A stretch of 64,000 bases of DNA from Tillus elongatus (Eukaryota; Arthropoda; Insecta; Coleoptera; Cleridae). Below, piece after piece: positions 10,452-23,763 of this stretch. The translations under genes were made by a program, and so were the position numbers. The notes under the pieces are model-generated. The model was not told where the DNA came from. It did not search any database and saw only the letters and a program-made list of their open reading frames with translations. The DNA is taken from positions 199,292,778-199,356,777 of the forward strand of contig OZ023262.1 in NCBI GenBank assembly GCA_964006375.1, given 5' to 3'. Position 1 is the first letter of the stretch; each line of letters starts with the position of its first letter.

Positions 10452-12560
10452 AAGATTTAGAAGAAGACATGGATAGCAGTGATGAGGTCCCCAAAGATAT
10501 CCTTTTGGAATCAGTTAAGTCTGAAAATAAGCTTCTAATGGAATTAAACAGAAAATTAAAAGAAACAAACAATACCTTAAGAGGAAAAATCCAAGTATAT
10601 GAGAGTAAAACTGCATTGAAAATGAACAATTATTGGATATTGTTAAAAATATTGTAAAAACAAGTTGATAAAGTTTTCAATTTAAAACTAAATAAATTTT
10701 CCAATATATTAAGCCTGGTCATAACAGACTCTGATAAAAAGCATTCAGCTAGTGGCATTGATAGGGAACAGAAAAACCATCAACAATACAAAATGTAAAT
10801 AAAGAAGATGTAAATAAACAATTTGTGGCTGGAAGAACCTACCTAGAGGCTACTGAATTAGAAAATAAACAAAGACAAAAAATTAGGAAAATAATCGAAT
10901 TAGGTGGTTCATCACATAACACTGGAAATTAGAGTGTGCGAAGTTTCGAAATACTGAACCCGAACTCGAACCGAACCTACGGTTCGAAAAATTGTTCGCC
11001 TTAGGGAGATGTTAAGTATTTCAATGTTCGGAACACGTAGTTCTCCGAAATAGTTCGAAGTTCGCTGCTCAAAAATACTTTGAAATTGAACTTTACAGCC
11101 TTTCTATGCTGCCAAAGGAAGCGAAGTTGTAAAGTCAATTTTCAGAATTTATGAAGCCAATTGGGGATTGTCTTCCAGAAGCACTAAATTAAACCTACTT
11201 TGTTTCACAATGAACCAAAACAGTTTAATATTCACAATCAGGAGACAGTTAAAGTTTTTATTTGTTATTATATATGTACCTAGCATCGTCACTTTTAACC
11301 CCCTCAATCTGTTAATCTAAAACTGCCTAGCTAATACCAAGCAACAACAAAATGTTTATAATTGAGCTTAGCTATATGTTGAAGCCTAAAAAAGTTTTCA
11401 ATATGCCTATTTGTATTTTTGATTTAACGTTGATTCATCTTCACAACCAATATCAGCACCGGAGGGCATTATCACCCAATCAACCAGCAAGTTTTGTCAT
11501 ACCTTTCCTTTTTGTTCTACGTACCAAATATTGTATGCTACAATGTATCTAAATTTTGACTTTAAGGAAATTTTATGTGATCATTGAAAATGTTGATTAG
11601 TTCGATGTTCGATTTTAAATTTTTGAGTAGTTCGAAGTTCGACTGTGAACCTTTGACATACTATCTCAGATATTCGAATTTCGAAGCAACAGCTTTGCTT
11701 GGGTTCGTTTATAGTTCGGTTCGAAAAAAACATGGGTTCGCACACCTCTACTGGAAATACTTTCAATCCTAATTTTATAATTAATGTCCTGGGACAGAGA
11801 AATCAAGAGGGTGATGTAGTTCAGGATATAAAAAGTGTGAATCATAAGGACTCATCTGACTCTGTGAGAGTGCTCTGAGTGAGAAAAAAATAGTGAGCGA
11901 AAAGAAGACTGCATTAAAGTTAAAATAAAGAGAAAAAGACACCTATGAGTGGGTGTAGCGGAGACGACAGAGTCTGTTAATAGTGAACAGTTTATTGGTA
12001 GAGGGATAAACCAAAAAAGTCTGCTTGTTTATATCAAGAATAAGAGACAATGTAACAAAATGCCATTACAAAGAAATTGCTACCACTATTAAAAGGAAAG
12101 ATAACAAATGCTTAATGTGTGAATTTATTATAAGCATAAGGATGACGTATATAATGATAATTTTTGGCCAAAAGGTGTCGCCTATAGGCGGTACAAATTT
12201 CAGCTTGAGAGGAAAATAGAGGCTGATTTTTTAGAAGTAGGTGCAGAACAAAGAAGTTCACTCTTACGCTTATGAATTACAATGTACAGGGACTGGACAA
12301 AAAAGAATTGTTAAAAATGGCCATGAGGGACTACAACATAAATATTGCTGTAATAACAGAGCACTGTTTAAACTCGGAAGAAGTCAAACTTTTCCATGAT
12401 GATGAATATGAAATCAAGATTTCTTTCTGTAGGTCAGTGGCTTTTAGAGGTGGTGTCACTATTGTAATGAAGAAGAATATTATTATGAACCCCATTGGAA
12501 AATTAGAAGCTTTCTATAGTGAGAAAAATTTTGAATGTGTAGTTCATTCACCACTCTGAA
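10452..12560 (+). pseudogene. Non-LTR retrotransposon: ORF1 and start of endonuclease
   Basis: Starts with a charged coiled-coil ORF1-like segment (MDSSDEVPKDILLESV then KSENKLLMELNRKLKETNN, 10469-10656). The sequence is then broken by a hAT-type element at 10930 and resumes at 11759 with Lys/Glu-rich ORF1 sequence and an FWPKGV-like motif near 12165. The endonuclease start lies at 12272-12557: MNYNVQGLDKKELL, then AVITEHCLNSEEV and FCRSVAFRGGVTIVMKK. In APE-type LINE endonucleases the Asn of the N-x-Q-G-L box and the Glu of the TEH box are active-site residues. ORF1 has several stops and the endonuclease ends abruptly at 12558, where another LINE begins. Confidence 0.7.
10930..11750. mobile_element. 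hAT-type MITE, 821 bp, TSD CTGGAAAT
   Basis: The ends are TAGAG(G)TGTGCGAA inverted: left TAGAGTGTGCGAAG at 10930, right TTCGCACACCTCTA ending 11750. The 8-bp flanks CTGGAAAT (10922-10929 and 11751-11758) are identical. An 8-bp duplication with TAGxGGTGTGC-like tips is the mark of the hAT superfamily. Internal sequence is rich in GTTCGAA motifs and has no transposase. It sits inside ORF1 of a LINE, which fits the interrupted reading there. Confidence 0.85.
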
Positions 12561-14945
12561 GTTTGGAATGCTTTCTTCTGGGTTTGGAACCGGTGCTTCA
12601 TTTTCCGAAGAGGGGATCCATTCCACCCCTCCTTATGTGTAAATATCAAAGTGCCTGCTAAATGTGTTCGTCAGTTTAACTTCTCCAATGGTATTCCGGC
12701 CTATAATCTCAGACGTTCTGATTTTCATGGGCTTTATCATGCAATTGCAAGCATGGACTGGTCTTTTCTTTATGGGCTCACTGTAGTGGATGTAGCTTGT
12801 GGTTTGTTTTACCAGAAGCTCTATATCCTATTTGATGCTTTTGTACCCAAGAAAACAATTACTCCTAAGTATCCTGTTTGGTTTAACAGCAAAATAATCT
12901 ATAATTTGTGGATCAAAGGGAGACTTTATTCTAAATACAGGTCCTCACTGCCGGCTGTTGATTATATAGCATTCTCAGATTGAAGGGCACGACTTAAGAA
13001 GGATACCTTGCAGGCTTAGAAATCCTACATAGGTAATGTTCAGTCTAACATACAGGTAGATCCCGGGTCTTTTTGGTCCTTTGTGAATTTTAAAAAGAAG
13101 CGGACTCGGATACCTGGACTTATAACATATAATGGCCAGGACTTGACTTCCCCTAAGGATTTAGTTGATGGTTTTGCTAAGTTTTTTAGTTCTTCCTTCA
13201 AATCTTGGACCGCTTCTTCAGATGATATGTTTATCTCTTCGAACTGTCTTCCCTTTCATTTAAGCGAATTTCATACATCTGATGTACTTTCTGCTATTAA
13301 GAAACTCAAGTCCAAGTTGTCTCAAGGGCCTGCTAATATACCTAGCTTCATAATCACAGACTGTGCTTCCGCATTTGCCGAACCTTTACTTTTTATTCTT
13401 AACTTGTCTCTGAAAACACAAACCTTCGCTTCCATATGGAAAACCACTAAAATCTGCCCCGTCCAAAAGAAGGGTGACAGGTCGGTCATTGAAATACAGA
13501 CAGGTTGTAATCATGTCGAACTTTTCGAAGGTCTTTGAGTATACACTTTTTGCGTATATATCACATGTTGGTCTGTATCTTTCACCGAATCAGCATGGGT
13601 TTGTCAGGGGCCGTTCGACCTTGACCAACCTTTATTGTTTCGTGTAATATGCATCGTCTTGTTTGGATGGGAATGGACAGGTTGATGCAGTCTACTTAGA
13701 CCTCTCGAAGGCATTTGACTCAGTTGCTCATGAGCTGCTGTTACTTAAGCTTCATTCTTATGGACTTTCCAATGGTCTTTATGCTTCTTTAGATCCTGCC
13801 TCCTCAATAGGTATCATTATGTCTGGTATGCTGGTTGTTCTTCTGACCTGTTTCATGCTTCTTCTGGTGTCCCGCAAGGATCTGTACTTGGTCACCTTCT
13901 CTTCAATGTTTTTATTAATGATTTGGATTCTGTGTTTTCTGTTCCTCATTTATTGTATGCTGATGACCTAAAAAAATTTCTAAATATCAATTCTCTTGTC
14001 AACTGTCAGGCCATACAGCACAACCTTGATAGGATTTCGGAATGGTGTGACATAAATAAGTTACCTCAATCTTTCTAAATGTAGTGTTTTGTCTTTTTCC
14101 AATAAACATCACTTGCAGGTTTTCACTTGTAAGGTGAATGGTGAAAGTCTTATATGTGTGTCTAATATTACTGACTTGGGTTTGATCATGGATCCACACT
14201 TGAAGTTTAATTTACATCTGAACAGTATCCTTAGAACTTCTATGAAAAGCCTAGAATTTGCTGTTAGGAGGCCTGGGAATTTTTCATCTACTGAAACTCT
14301 TATGTGTCTATATAATGCTTTGGTCCATTCTCATGTTGAATATGCCAGCTTGTGCTGGATGCCCTTCTACTCCTGCCACATTACGCTTCTAGAATCTGTC
14401 CAGCATAGGTTTCTGTCTGAAGTATTTGTCTTATTTTGTTGACAAAATTTATCCTCAAAGAGGCATATATTACAATTTGTTACTCACTAGATTTGGTTTT
14501 ATGGTGCTTGCTGACAGGAGAAATCTTTCAGGTCAGTGTTTTTTATTTAAGTTTATTCACGGAATTATTGATGCACCTGAACTCTCCCAGCTGCCTTTTC
14601 ACTCTCCTCTCCACGGCTGTCAGACTCGTTATACTCATACTTTTTTACTTCCAATTTCCAGAACTAATCTGCTTTTGAAATCACCCTTGTATTCTATGTG
14701 TGCAGAATATAATTATTCCGGTACTGACATATTGAGTCATGCTAATGTTGGGTCCTTTTCTGCAGCCTCTAGGGAATCCCTGCTTCGTGGGGACACCACA
14801 TCTTAGTTATTTTTTGTTAATTTTTTAAGTTTTAATCTATAGTTTTCAATTTCTCTTAGTTTATTAGTTCTTATATAAATCCATGTAACTGGGCTCCTGC
14901 CTGTTTGGGTAGTTTAATTAAATAAATAAATAAAAATAAATAAAG
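12561..14945 (+). pseudogene. Jockey-group LINE, ORF2 from linker to 3' end
   Basis: Covers the linker (YPVWFNSKIIYNLWIKGRLY near 12865), the pre-RT region (13083-13538, including IWKTTKICPVQKKGDRS), RT motif A VYLDLSKAFDSVAHELLL (13690), motif B SGVPQGSVLGHLLFNVFIND (13857), the YADD box at 13957 and the C-terminal domain up to 14806 (SAASRESLLRGDTTS). Parts fall in different frames, with breaks near 12983, 13500, 13800 and 14440. The 3' UTR ends in an AAATA-rich run (14914-14945). This copy is nearly complete for ORF2 after the endonuclease but inactive. Confidence 0.8.
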
Positions 14946-16345
14946 AAAATCTTAGAAAAAGTTGTGTACATCCACCTAGAATACAATGAGATTTTGATTT
15001 TACCTAAATTTCAGTTAGGTTTCAGTAAAGGCAGTTGCCACTCAGCTTTGTGTTAAATCACTAATGATATTGCTGCTGCTTTTGATAATGGGAAGAATAC
15101 AGTGGCAGATTCAATTGATATGACTGGGGCTTTTGATCCCATTAATACTAAATTACTGTTGAAACTATCATATTCCGGTGTCGCTGGTGTTGAGCTAGAC
15201 TAGTTTTTAGACTATCTTGCACCTAGATGGCATGGTAATACTGAAGGTTATCAGACGTCGATTTTTAGAGAGAACACTCTGGGTGTTCCTCCGGGATCCA
15301 TTTTGGGACCCCTTTTCTTTTCACTCTATACATATATCAGATATATCTAATGTCATTGAATTTTCCAACTGGCACATCTATGCTGACGACATAAAATTTA
15401 TTTTTCCTTCAATGAATTAAACTCCACGTATGCGGAGAAGGTTCTCAATCTTGATCTTAAAAAATATCTAAGTATGCAGCTGAAAACTGTCTAAAAGTTA
15501 ATCCTGGGAAAACACAAGCCATACTGTTCAGCAAAAATAAGGGTTGGAATAGTTGATCTATACTGGACATAAGCTATAGAGTGGAGCAAAGACGTCAAAA
15601 GCCTTGGTCTACACATGGACGAAGCACTCACTTTTAACTGTCAAAGTCAGCCACATGTAAAAACTGACTCTCAAATTAAAAGAGCTTTCAGAATTTAGGG
15701 ACACATTTCCTACTAATTTGATGCTTAGGCTGACTGACCACCTTGTTTTGAGTCATGTCAATTATATGGAAATTGTCTATGGTGATTATCGCACAGGAAA
15801 TAGCAAGTACTGTATACAGAAAATGCAAAATTGCTGTCTAAGATTTGCATACACACTTAAGAGGGATCATCATATTACACCATACCGACAAACTGTAGGG
15901 TCGCTAAGTATGACAGAGATTTCTCCATACAAGTTGTTTCATATATAAAGACCTAAATTCACCACCGTATCTGCGAGAACGTGTTGTAGGAAGGTCTGAG
16001 TTATATTCTGTTTTTACTAGAAGTTGCTCTTTACTTCATATCACATAACACAGGGCCAAATTCTTAAAAAAAATTATTTTGGTTACCAAGCTGTTTATAT
16101 TTATAACCTGCTTTATAACTTTTACCAGCAATCATTTACTGAATTCAAGAACGAGGTTAAAAAATTTGTAATTAAAACTTATGATTGACTCTGAATATAG
16201 GTTTATTTGGTAGTGTAACTATTATTGTTGTTATTACCATGTATACATTTAAGTTAGTAGTATAGGTGAACACCCATGTAGTGGACCTTGTACCCTTTGC
16301 TTTGGGAAATAAATTATTATTATTATTATTATTGTTGTTGTTAGC
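14946..16345 (+). pseudogene. CR1/Jockey-group LINE fragment with (ATT)n tail
   Basis: Begins in the RT domain (a KILEKVVYIHLEYN-like start, then LPKFQLGFSKG), with a degraded motif A (SIDMTGAFDPI), motif B GVPPGSILGPLFFSLYT (about 15283), the active-site box IYADDIKFIFPS (15377) and thumb sequence KSLGLHMDEALTF in another frame. Further on, LSHVNYMEIVYGDYRTG and KMQNCCLRFAYTLKRDHHITPY follow. The 3' end is GGGAAATAAATTATTATT, an (ATT)n tail from about 16312 to 16345. Stops interrupt it repeatedly. Confidence 0.75.
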
Positions 16346-16410
16346 ATACCTAGTTACCTATATATTCTCTGTAACTTAGGAAGCCCATTTACAGAATTTG
16401 TGTAAAAACT

Positions 16411-18597
16411 TTATTTTTTTATTCTTTTTTTATTTATTTCAACAACACACCATGAGGGCTCACAGCCTAAATACTATCGTACCATGGGTGTCGACAAGGA
16501 GGAAAAAGGCAACTTGTTAATTCTGGACTTGAAGATTTGGAGGTTCGATGGAGAAGGAAAAACATGTGCCGGCAAGGAGTTCCACAACTTGGAAGTCCTT
16601 GGGACAAAAGAGCGGGCATAACAAGATGTTCTATGTCTGGTGACCTGGACAGTAAAAGGGTGCATTCGCTCTATCCCCCTGGTAATTTGTTGGGGGCAGC
16701 AGGTGGATGAACTATGGAAGAGAGCTCCTGTGAGCAATGCCCATGCAGATATCTATAAAAGAGAGAGAGCTCACCAGCGGCACGTCGGGCAAGAGATGGC
16801 AGCCTTTGGGTGAGGGTAGAGTCACCGATGAGACATATAGCTCTCTTCTGAATGGAGTCCAGGATAGCGAGTGTAGAAGCGGCAGCGGCACCCTAGATGT
16901 GGGACCAATATTCGACGTTTGGCCTTATTTGTGAAGTATATAAGGTATAGAGATTAGCTGGTGAAAAGTATTTGCGAGCCCGGAAGAGGAATCCCAATTT
17001 TTTAGAGCCGCTTTTGCAATTGATACGACATGTTGGTGCCAATTGAGATTTCGATCCACAGAAATGCCCACAAGTGAAAAAGACTCATCATTACTTTGAA
17101 TAACTTGGTTGTTCATTGTGATGGGTCTAGGGCTGGTGTATCTCTTATCAGATAGAAAGCAAGACTGAGATTTGGTGGTTGAATTGTACCAGATTTCTAT
17201 TTCCCCAGTCTAATATTTTTTGGAGATCCACAGAGACAGAACCCTCCATGAGTCTGCGATCCACATCTGATTGGGCTAAAGAGACAGGCTTAGAATATTG
17301 TATATTTGAGTGGAGGGTACTGTCGTCTGCGTAACTGTCAACTGGGTTGGATGTGCTAGAGAGGAGGTCATTGATGTGGAGAAGAAACAAAGTAAGGGCT
17401 AAAGCTGAACCTTGAGGGATTCCTGCATTCACTGGAAACAGTTTAGAGGAATGGCCATCCACGACAACAGAAATGCTCCGGTTGGAGAGGAAATTTGCTG
17501 TCCAGGTACAGAGTTTTGGTGGTAGGCCATAGGCTGGAAGTTTACTAAGCAGCACTGTGTGCCAGACCTGGTCGAATGCTTTAGATATGTCTAGAGCGAC
17601 AATCTGGATTTCACCGTGTAGTTCCATAGACTTGTTCCAAGAATGGGTGACAAAGGAAAGGAGTTCTGCAGTTGATCTGCGCTGACGGAATCCATACTGC
17701 CTGTCGTGGATTAGACTGTGTTTTTCAAGAAATTTTAGTAATTCAGTGTTTATATACTTTTCCATCACTTTAGAGACGACTGACAGGAGAGAAATAGGCC
17801 TGTAGTTGCTAGGAAGCACTTTGGATCCTTTCTTGGAGACGGGTTTTACTCTAGCAATTTTCCAGTTACTAGGGAATATGCCTCTATTGTAAGATGTCTG
17901 AAATAGACGAGTCAGGACAGGAGCAAGTTCTGGTGTGCATTTTCTGAGTACAATTGCTGGGAGCTCGTCAAGGCCAGAGGCTTTCCTGGTATTAAGAGAA
18001 GAGAGCATGTTCCGTACCTTTTTAGTTTTGAAAATGATATCCGTCATTTTATGTGCGACATTGGGGACTGGTGGCGGTGGAACATTTGGAGGTGGGTTGA
18101 GAGTAGAGTTGCCAGCGAACAACGAGGCAAAAAGTTCAGCCTTGCTTAGGGCGGTAGAAACAATATCATCCCCTGAAATAAGAGGTGGGAACGTGCTCTT
18201 GCAGAAATTAGTCCTAATAGAAAGTCCAGAAGGGTGTGCTGCCGTTGGAGCTTGAGAGGACTTTGTTTTTGATGTGGTTATTAAACGAGTTTTTTGCCTC
18301 AGAAAGAATGCAGACTCAGTGGTTTCTTGTGTCGTTAAATGCTTGATGGTTTTCTTGACTGGAATTGTGTAGAAGCATTTTGTGAGCTTTGACCTTTTCA
18401 AGTCTGGCCTTGTCACAAGACTTAGAGAACCAAAGCTTTTGAGTGGCCAAAGACGTTTTCTGTGTACGTTGAATAAATAATTCCATGCCAGCTCGGATCA
18501 TTTCGGTGACGTTTTGTGAGATATCAGAGGGGTCAGGATGAGAGAATCAAACAGACGCCCATGGAAATGAGGAAAGTAATCCTGCATTTCGTCCCAG
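16411..18597 (-). pseudogene. Jockey-group LINE, longest open RT in the window
   Basis: Sister of the copy at 7986-10451 but in opposite orientation. On the - strand a 422-codon open stretch (18416-17151) carries the RT domain: KASGLDELPAIVLRKC, FPSNWKIARVKPVSKKGS, NYRPISLLSVVSKVMEK, FRQRRSTAELL, motif A IVALDISKAFDQVWHTVLL, motif B GIPQGSALALTLFLLHIND and the active-site box SYADDSTLHSN. Upstream to 18597 lies a linker (MIRAGMELFIQRTQK) in another frame; downstream a frameshift at about 17150 separates the C-terminal part (16737-16474, ARSFVPRTSKLWNSLPAHVF). The UTR ends in an A-rich stretch near 16411. It is 5' truncated at 18597. The long open frame suggests a fairly young insertion. Confidence 0.85.
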
Positions 18598-20906
18598 TTC
18601 GCAGAGTTGTAATGAACTAATAACATATTTAACTACATAAAATTATTACTTACTAGTTTTATATTGCGAACACTATTGATTTGACAATTATTATCACTTC
18701 AAAATTAACCTTTTCCAATAAGTTGTAGCAAAACTTGCTTTTTCCAAAATTTTATTGCGAATATACTAAGATGTAATGAATTGGGTTCTCCAAATTGTAT
18801 TAATCAGTGCTTACACAGATTCCAATTTTCACTCATACCAAGCCCAGATAATGTTTTATTTAGATTTACTAGTGTATCTGATTGCTTAATGTATTATTTA
18901 TCTATGGTAACAAAACTGAAGCAAAAACTTAAATAAAATATGTTAAATAGATAAAATGAGTCCTGGCATGGAATGCCTCAATTTTTTTCTCAGTATTTTA
19001 ATAGCCTAATGTGAAATATTTTATAACTCACGGTTTATTTTAAGAGCAGGATTCGAAAGTGGTAGTTGTATAAATCTCCGTGTGGGGGGCTACTGTATCA
19101 TTACTTGAATATTATTAAATTATTAGGATAGCTCAGAACCATGAGAGATAAACACATTAGGTATTAACTCAAATTGCATAGTAACAAAGGTTTAATGAGA
19201 GAGCAATTTACATTGTGTGTATCGTAGGTTGCTAGGTGACTCATAAATTACTTATAAACGCGAGCCATAACTTAGTAACCCATATTCCTTTTACTGGTTT
19301 ACAAAGATCTATATAATATTATCACTACATAAACTTATTTTAATTCTACAGCGCGAACGAGAAATTCGACGAGTCATCACTTGAAGTCTAACAGTAAGAG
19401 GAACCAATCAAATAAGGCGACGCATGTGGCGGGAGATTTAACCTTCTCGTTACATAATGTTTAGTATCCCGTAATTAAATAAGTATTTTAATGCTTGTAA
19501 ATTTTAGTTCGTATTATTAAACAAATTATATAATTAATAAATTAGAAAAAACCTAAAACAAGTATGTTATAAATATTACATTTCCCTATTCAAGTTCATA
19601 AGCAGATGGATTAAATGTAAACAATACCTTACCCCCCTTATGTCGACATCAATTTTAGACGAGGTTGTACTCTAGCTTTTGCTAGAATAAGCATTTTATT
19701 TTATATTTGACGAAGATATAATTAAGGCAGGTAAATATATTGTTACGGGCATCTTTTTTATTTTATATCTTTTCATTGTGTTGTAGGTACGTTGGTAATA
19801 TCTACAATTCCAAAAGTTTTGCACTGATATTTATTCCAGGAAGTGTTAAACTATAAAATAGCATAACTAAAAACGCGAATAATGTATACTATAGGATGCT
19901 TACATAAACAAAATAACTCTAAAAGATTAAATGCTTTGACCTGACTTGACTGATTTTGGCGCACATGCAATCAATACTTCAGAGTCAGATGATTTAAAAA
20001 CCAACCTGATTCGTATAACTATTCTAACATTTTTGAGCTGTTTCTTTTTAATTTTTGGCAAAACAGTACATACTTATTAAAGTTTGTGAAAAAAAAAGAT
20101 AGATCTTGGTCCAAACGTAGGAAATTTGGACAGTTTCTTGTTCTTATCACATAATAAAGTTAGTCAAAACAAAATGTTAAATGCCGAAAAAGTACCTAGG
20201 TATCGGAAAGTAAATGTTACAAGGTAAATAGCTAATCGTAGGATTGATTGACTTATTTGGGTCGCTGAAAAATTCGACTGTAGACTGTTTCAGTCTTAGA
20301 TGACATTAAAATTTCACTAATGGCATGTAGTTTCTGTTCATTATTTCTATAGTAAAACAAAATAATAATTTTAATGGCTTACTTGTGATAATGTACATAA
20401 TATTCAATTACATACATCAATACAGAATTGACGCACCTGCTTCTTATTTTTAAGTTTAAACATAAAAAAAAAACAAACAGCTTTGAAATCATTTCCATAG
20501 AAATGTGAGCCGATTTTGTTTACAATATTTATTTCATTCTTGTTGTGATGTGATATTTATGAATGAAAATGACATAAGTTTTGTCATTGCATTCGCAGAA
20601 TTAAATTTTTAGGGCGCCATCTTTTACCAAATAGCTAATGTACTATGGTGGTGAAACGTGCTACTTTCACCGGACATATTGACTAAATAATTAATGAATG
20701 TCATATAACATTTCAGTTTGATTTACATTTTTATTTGGACTCCAAAAGACCTGAAATTTAAGAATCGTATTCTTGGATGCCTATTCTAGGCAACGAGTGA
20801 TTTTGAGCAAATTCTGTGACAAAAACTTATAAAATCATTGTTTGCAAAAACGTTGGATTTTCTTTATAAAAGCGATATTTCCTGAAATATTGCTTTGCTG
20901 CCTTCC
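18598..20906. other. 2.3 kb without recognisable genes
   Basis: AT-rich, no long open frame, no clear terminal repeats. A GC-richer patch lies at 19360-19450. I could not identify any element ends here. Confidence 0.4.
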
Positions 20907-21226
20907 TTAAGCCGGCATCCAACGGCGCGTGGCTTGGCGCGCGATTTAGCGAGCCACGCGTCGTGGGAATGAGAACGCTCGTGCGTGCGACAAGCTTTAC
21001 GGCGCGGCTCGGCGTTCCCGTCAGTTGTCGGTAAATTTGGCACGAGTCAAAGGATGGACGAGCATCGTAGGCTCGACTTGTCCGAGCTTGCTCAAATCCG
21101 ATCCCACCATTCCCACGTAGGCTTGGATAAACGAAACTTTTTCGCAGTTTCAGTAGCGTTCTTTATATTATCGTGGAGAAAGGTGGTTTTAAATAGTCGG
21201 GTCTAAATTTTTTAATTTCTCGAATA

Positions 21227-23763
21227 ATGGAGTGGTCAAATGAACTTGTGATAGAATTTTTGGAACTTTACGAAGGAGAACCAGCAATTTGGAATCCAAA
21301 GGACCCAAACCACAAAAACCGAAATTTAGTTCATGATAGTTGGAAAAGAATTGAAGCTAATTTAAGTGTAAAATGCACTGTGGCGGAACTTAAAAAGAAA
21401 AAAGATGCATTGATGGCAACTTTTAGGAAACTCTTCCAAAAAGTAAAAGCAACCACTGGAACCGGCACAGGGACTAACGAAGTTTTTAAGCCAGACTGGT
21501 TTGCATATGAATATATGCATAGATTTTTACATGGAATATACAAACCCAATGAAACAACAAATTCAGAGGTATGTTAATATATTTTATTAGTATATTAGTT
21601 ACCTACAAATAATAAAGTTCAACAATTCTGGAAATAATTATTCTTTGAGATATTTTATTAACACGAATAGTGTATACAGGGTGTCCCATAAATAATGGTA
21701 CACAATGAAACTGCAGATTCCTCAGTTGAAAATGTCATTTATATTTAGTCTTAAAATTATTCAAAGAATATTCCCCTGAATTGTTTTAGATTTATTATAT
21801 GTAGATAAGTGTTGCTTGTATTGACTGAACTTTTATTTATTTTCACCCAAGAAATGAAGGTTTTGAATACTTAAAGTAGGATCCAATCTCTCTCAAACCA
21901 ATATCCGGATAATAATGAAAGTTTTAAAATATTTATGTGGCTTTAGTTTTCCGAACTTTAAACGTTATTTTGCCATGGTACAGCGCCTTGTCCTGAAAAA
22001 TAATTCGCATAGCTGTCCCTTACTTCTTTGGCATCCTGTCCAGGTCTTCTAGCAACTTGTCGCAGAGGTAAGAATGAAGTCATCTTGTCATTTTCTGCCC
22101 TCCATGACCCAGGAATTATTTGACCATCAATATCATTGTCTAACAAATCCGGGGATAAATACCTTGTGTTTGATGTTCTGCTGTTACGCAAGAAATTGTG
22201 AAGTAGCACACATGTCATAGTAATTTCTGTCACTCTATCTGGCTCGAGAAGCATAGGTTTTCTAAATATTCTAAAAACAGATGCCAATATTCCAAATGCG
22301 TTCTCTACGAGTCTGCGGGCGCGTGAAAGGCGATAGTTGAAAATTCGTTTTTGGCTGCCTTTGTCGTACATTCCCGGATATGGTTTTAACAGGTGAGTAG
22401 ACAAAGCAAACGCATCATCCCCCACAAACACATATGGCAATGGCTCTTTAGATGAAGGTAAAGGTTCATCTGGAGGCAACATTAATTCATTTTTATCCAG
22501 CTTCTGAAATAGCGTTGTATTTCGAAATACCCCGCCATCACTAATCCTCCCTTGGCACCCAATATCGACGTAAATAAATTCATAATTAGCGTTTACCAAT
22601 GTCATGAGTACTACGCTAAACGTTCCCTTGTAATTGAAAAACTCGGTCCCGCTGTTCATTGGAGCTTCGATGACTATATGTTTCCCGTCTATGGCGCCCA
22701 AACAATGCGGGAAATTCCAATTCATCTCAAATTCTTGGGCTATTTTGCGCCATTCATCTGGTGTTTTGGGTAACTAAAAAAAATACATAATAAGGTAAAA
22801 AAAGTGCGAATAGCGCAAAACTTTTTTTTTCGGAAAGGCAGAATAGGTAGATAGTTATCGGAGCTACAAGGCAATCTTATACGTCTGAATAGCTGAAAAT
22901 CGATAAGTGTATAAAAATTAATAGACAAAAGATAAAAACGCAAATTTTTCCAGATCGCCTTATAGCTCAGAAATAATTTTATTACAGTTTTTTCCCAAAT
23001 CTTTCATAATCCTGTTCATTATTTCTCTTTTATGCTTCAGGTAGTAGAGGACGTAGCGAATATAACAACTGAAAATACCGACCAGAACAAGCCTAATAGA
23101 CCATCAGACGGGGAAAATAAAATAGAAAATAATTCTTCAAACTTAACAACAGCTCCATGTGCCACAAAGCCTACAAATGAAGCCAGTAAAGCTAAATCTG
23201 CTGTTGTAGTTGGACAAAAAGGAAAAAAGAGAATGGCGCAAACTATGGCTGCTAATAATGAAACTCGCATGGAGGAAGCCTTCCAACTCTTAAAAAAAGT
23301 AGCTGAACCCGAACCAACCACTTCGGATGAATGTTCATTATATGGCGAGTTGCTTGCAACGAAATTAAGATCGTTAGATCCATTGACTAGAGGAATTGCA
23401 ATGCTGGAAATCGACCAGTTAATGTTTGGCCATATCCATAAACAAAAATACTCATTCCATCAGGATCCCCAGTCTAATACCTCATATACTCCTTGGCCTG
23501 GTCAGCCCATGGGATACCCATCCACATCTAATCAACCCGTGGGATACCCATCCACACCTAATCTGCTATCACCTCAGTGTTCGGACTCTCGTCCGGTATC
23601 TGCAACAAGTTATTTTTCTCATTCATCAGCGAGTACTTCTGCCTTAGCAGATTATGTCGCCTCACCTTCAAATAAGGATACTGAAGAGTCCCACGACAAT
23701 CCACGTGACACGAGCCAAGACCACGACTTATTAGATTTAGATTCACACATGCCTTTTGTATAG
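21227..23763 (+). CDS. MADF/Myb-SANT-like accessory protein of Harbinger element (2 exons)
   Basis: Exon 1 is 21227-21568, ending at a good donor (CAGAG|GTATGT); exon 2 is 23041-23763, after the acceptor TTATGCTTCAG. Both joins are phase 0, giving about 354 residues. Residues 1-90 form a MADF domain: WSNELVIEFLELYEGEPAIWN at the start, DSWKRIEANL, then VAELKKKKDALMATFRKLFQKVK. Exon 2 is Asn/Ser/Pro-rich with a helical stretch (ETRMEEAFQLLKKVAEPEP) and a C-terminal BESS-like segment (LATKLRSLDPLTRGIAMLEI), a protein-interaction motif often paired with MADF. In Harbinger elements the Myb-like protein binds the ends and brings the transposase into the nucleus. An AATAAA follows at 23833. Its intron contains the last exon of the transposase on the other strand. 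Confidence 0.88.

Noticed and set aside
23037..23321. 94-codon - strand frame within the Harbinger element
   Set aside because: Shadow of MADF exon 2; the transposase exons on that strand are defined by splice sites and lie elsewhere.
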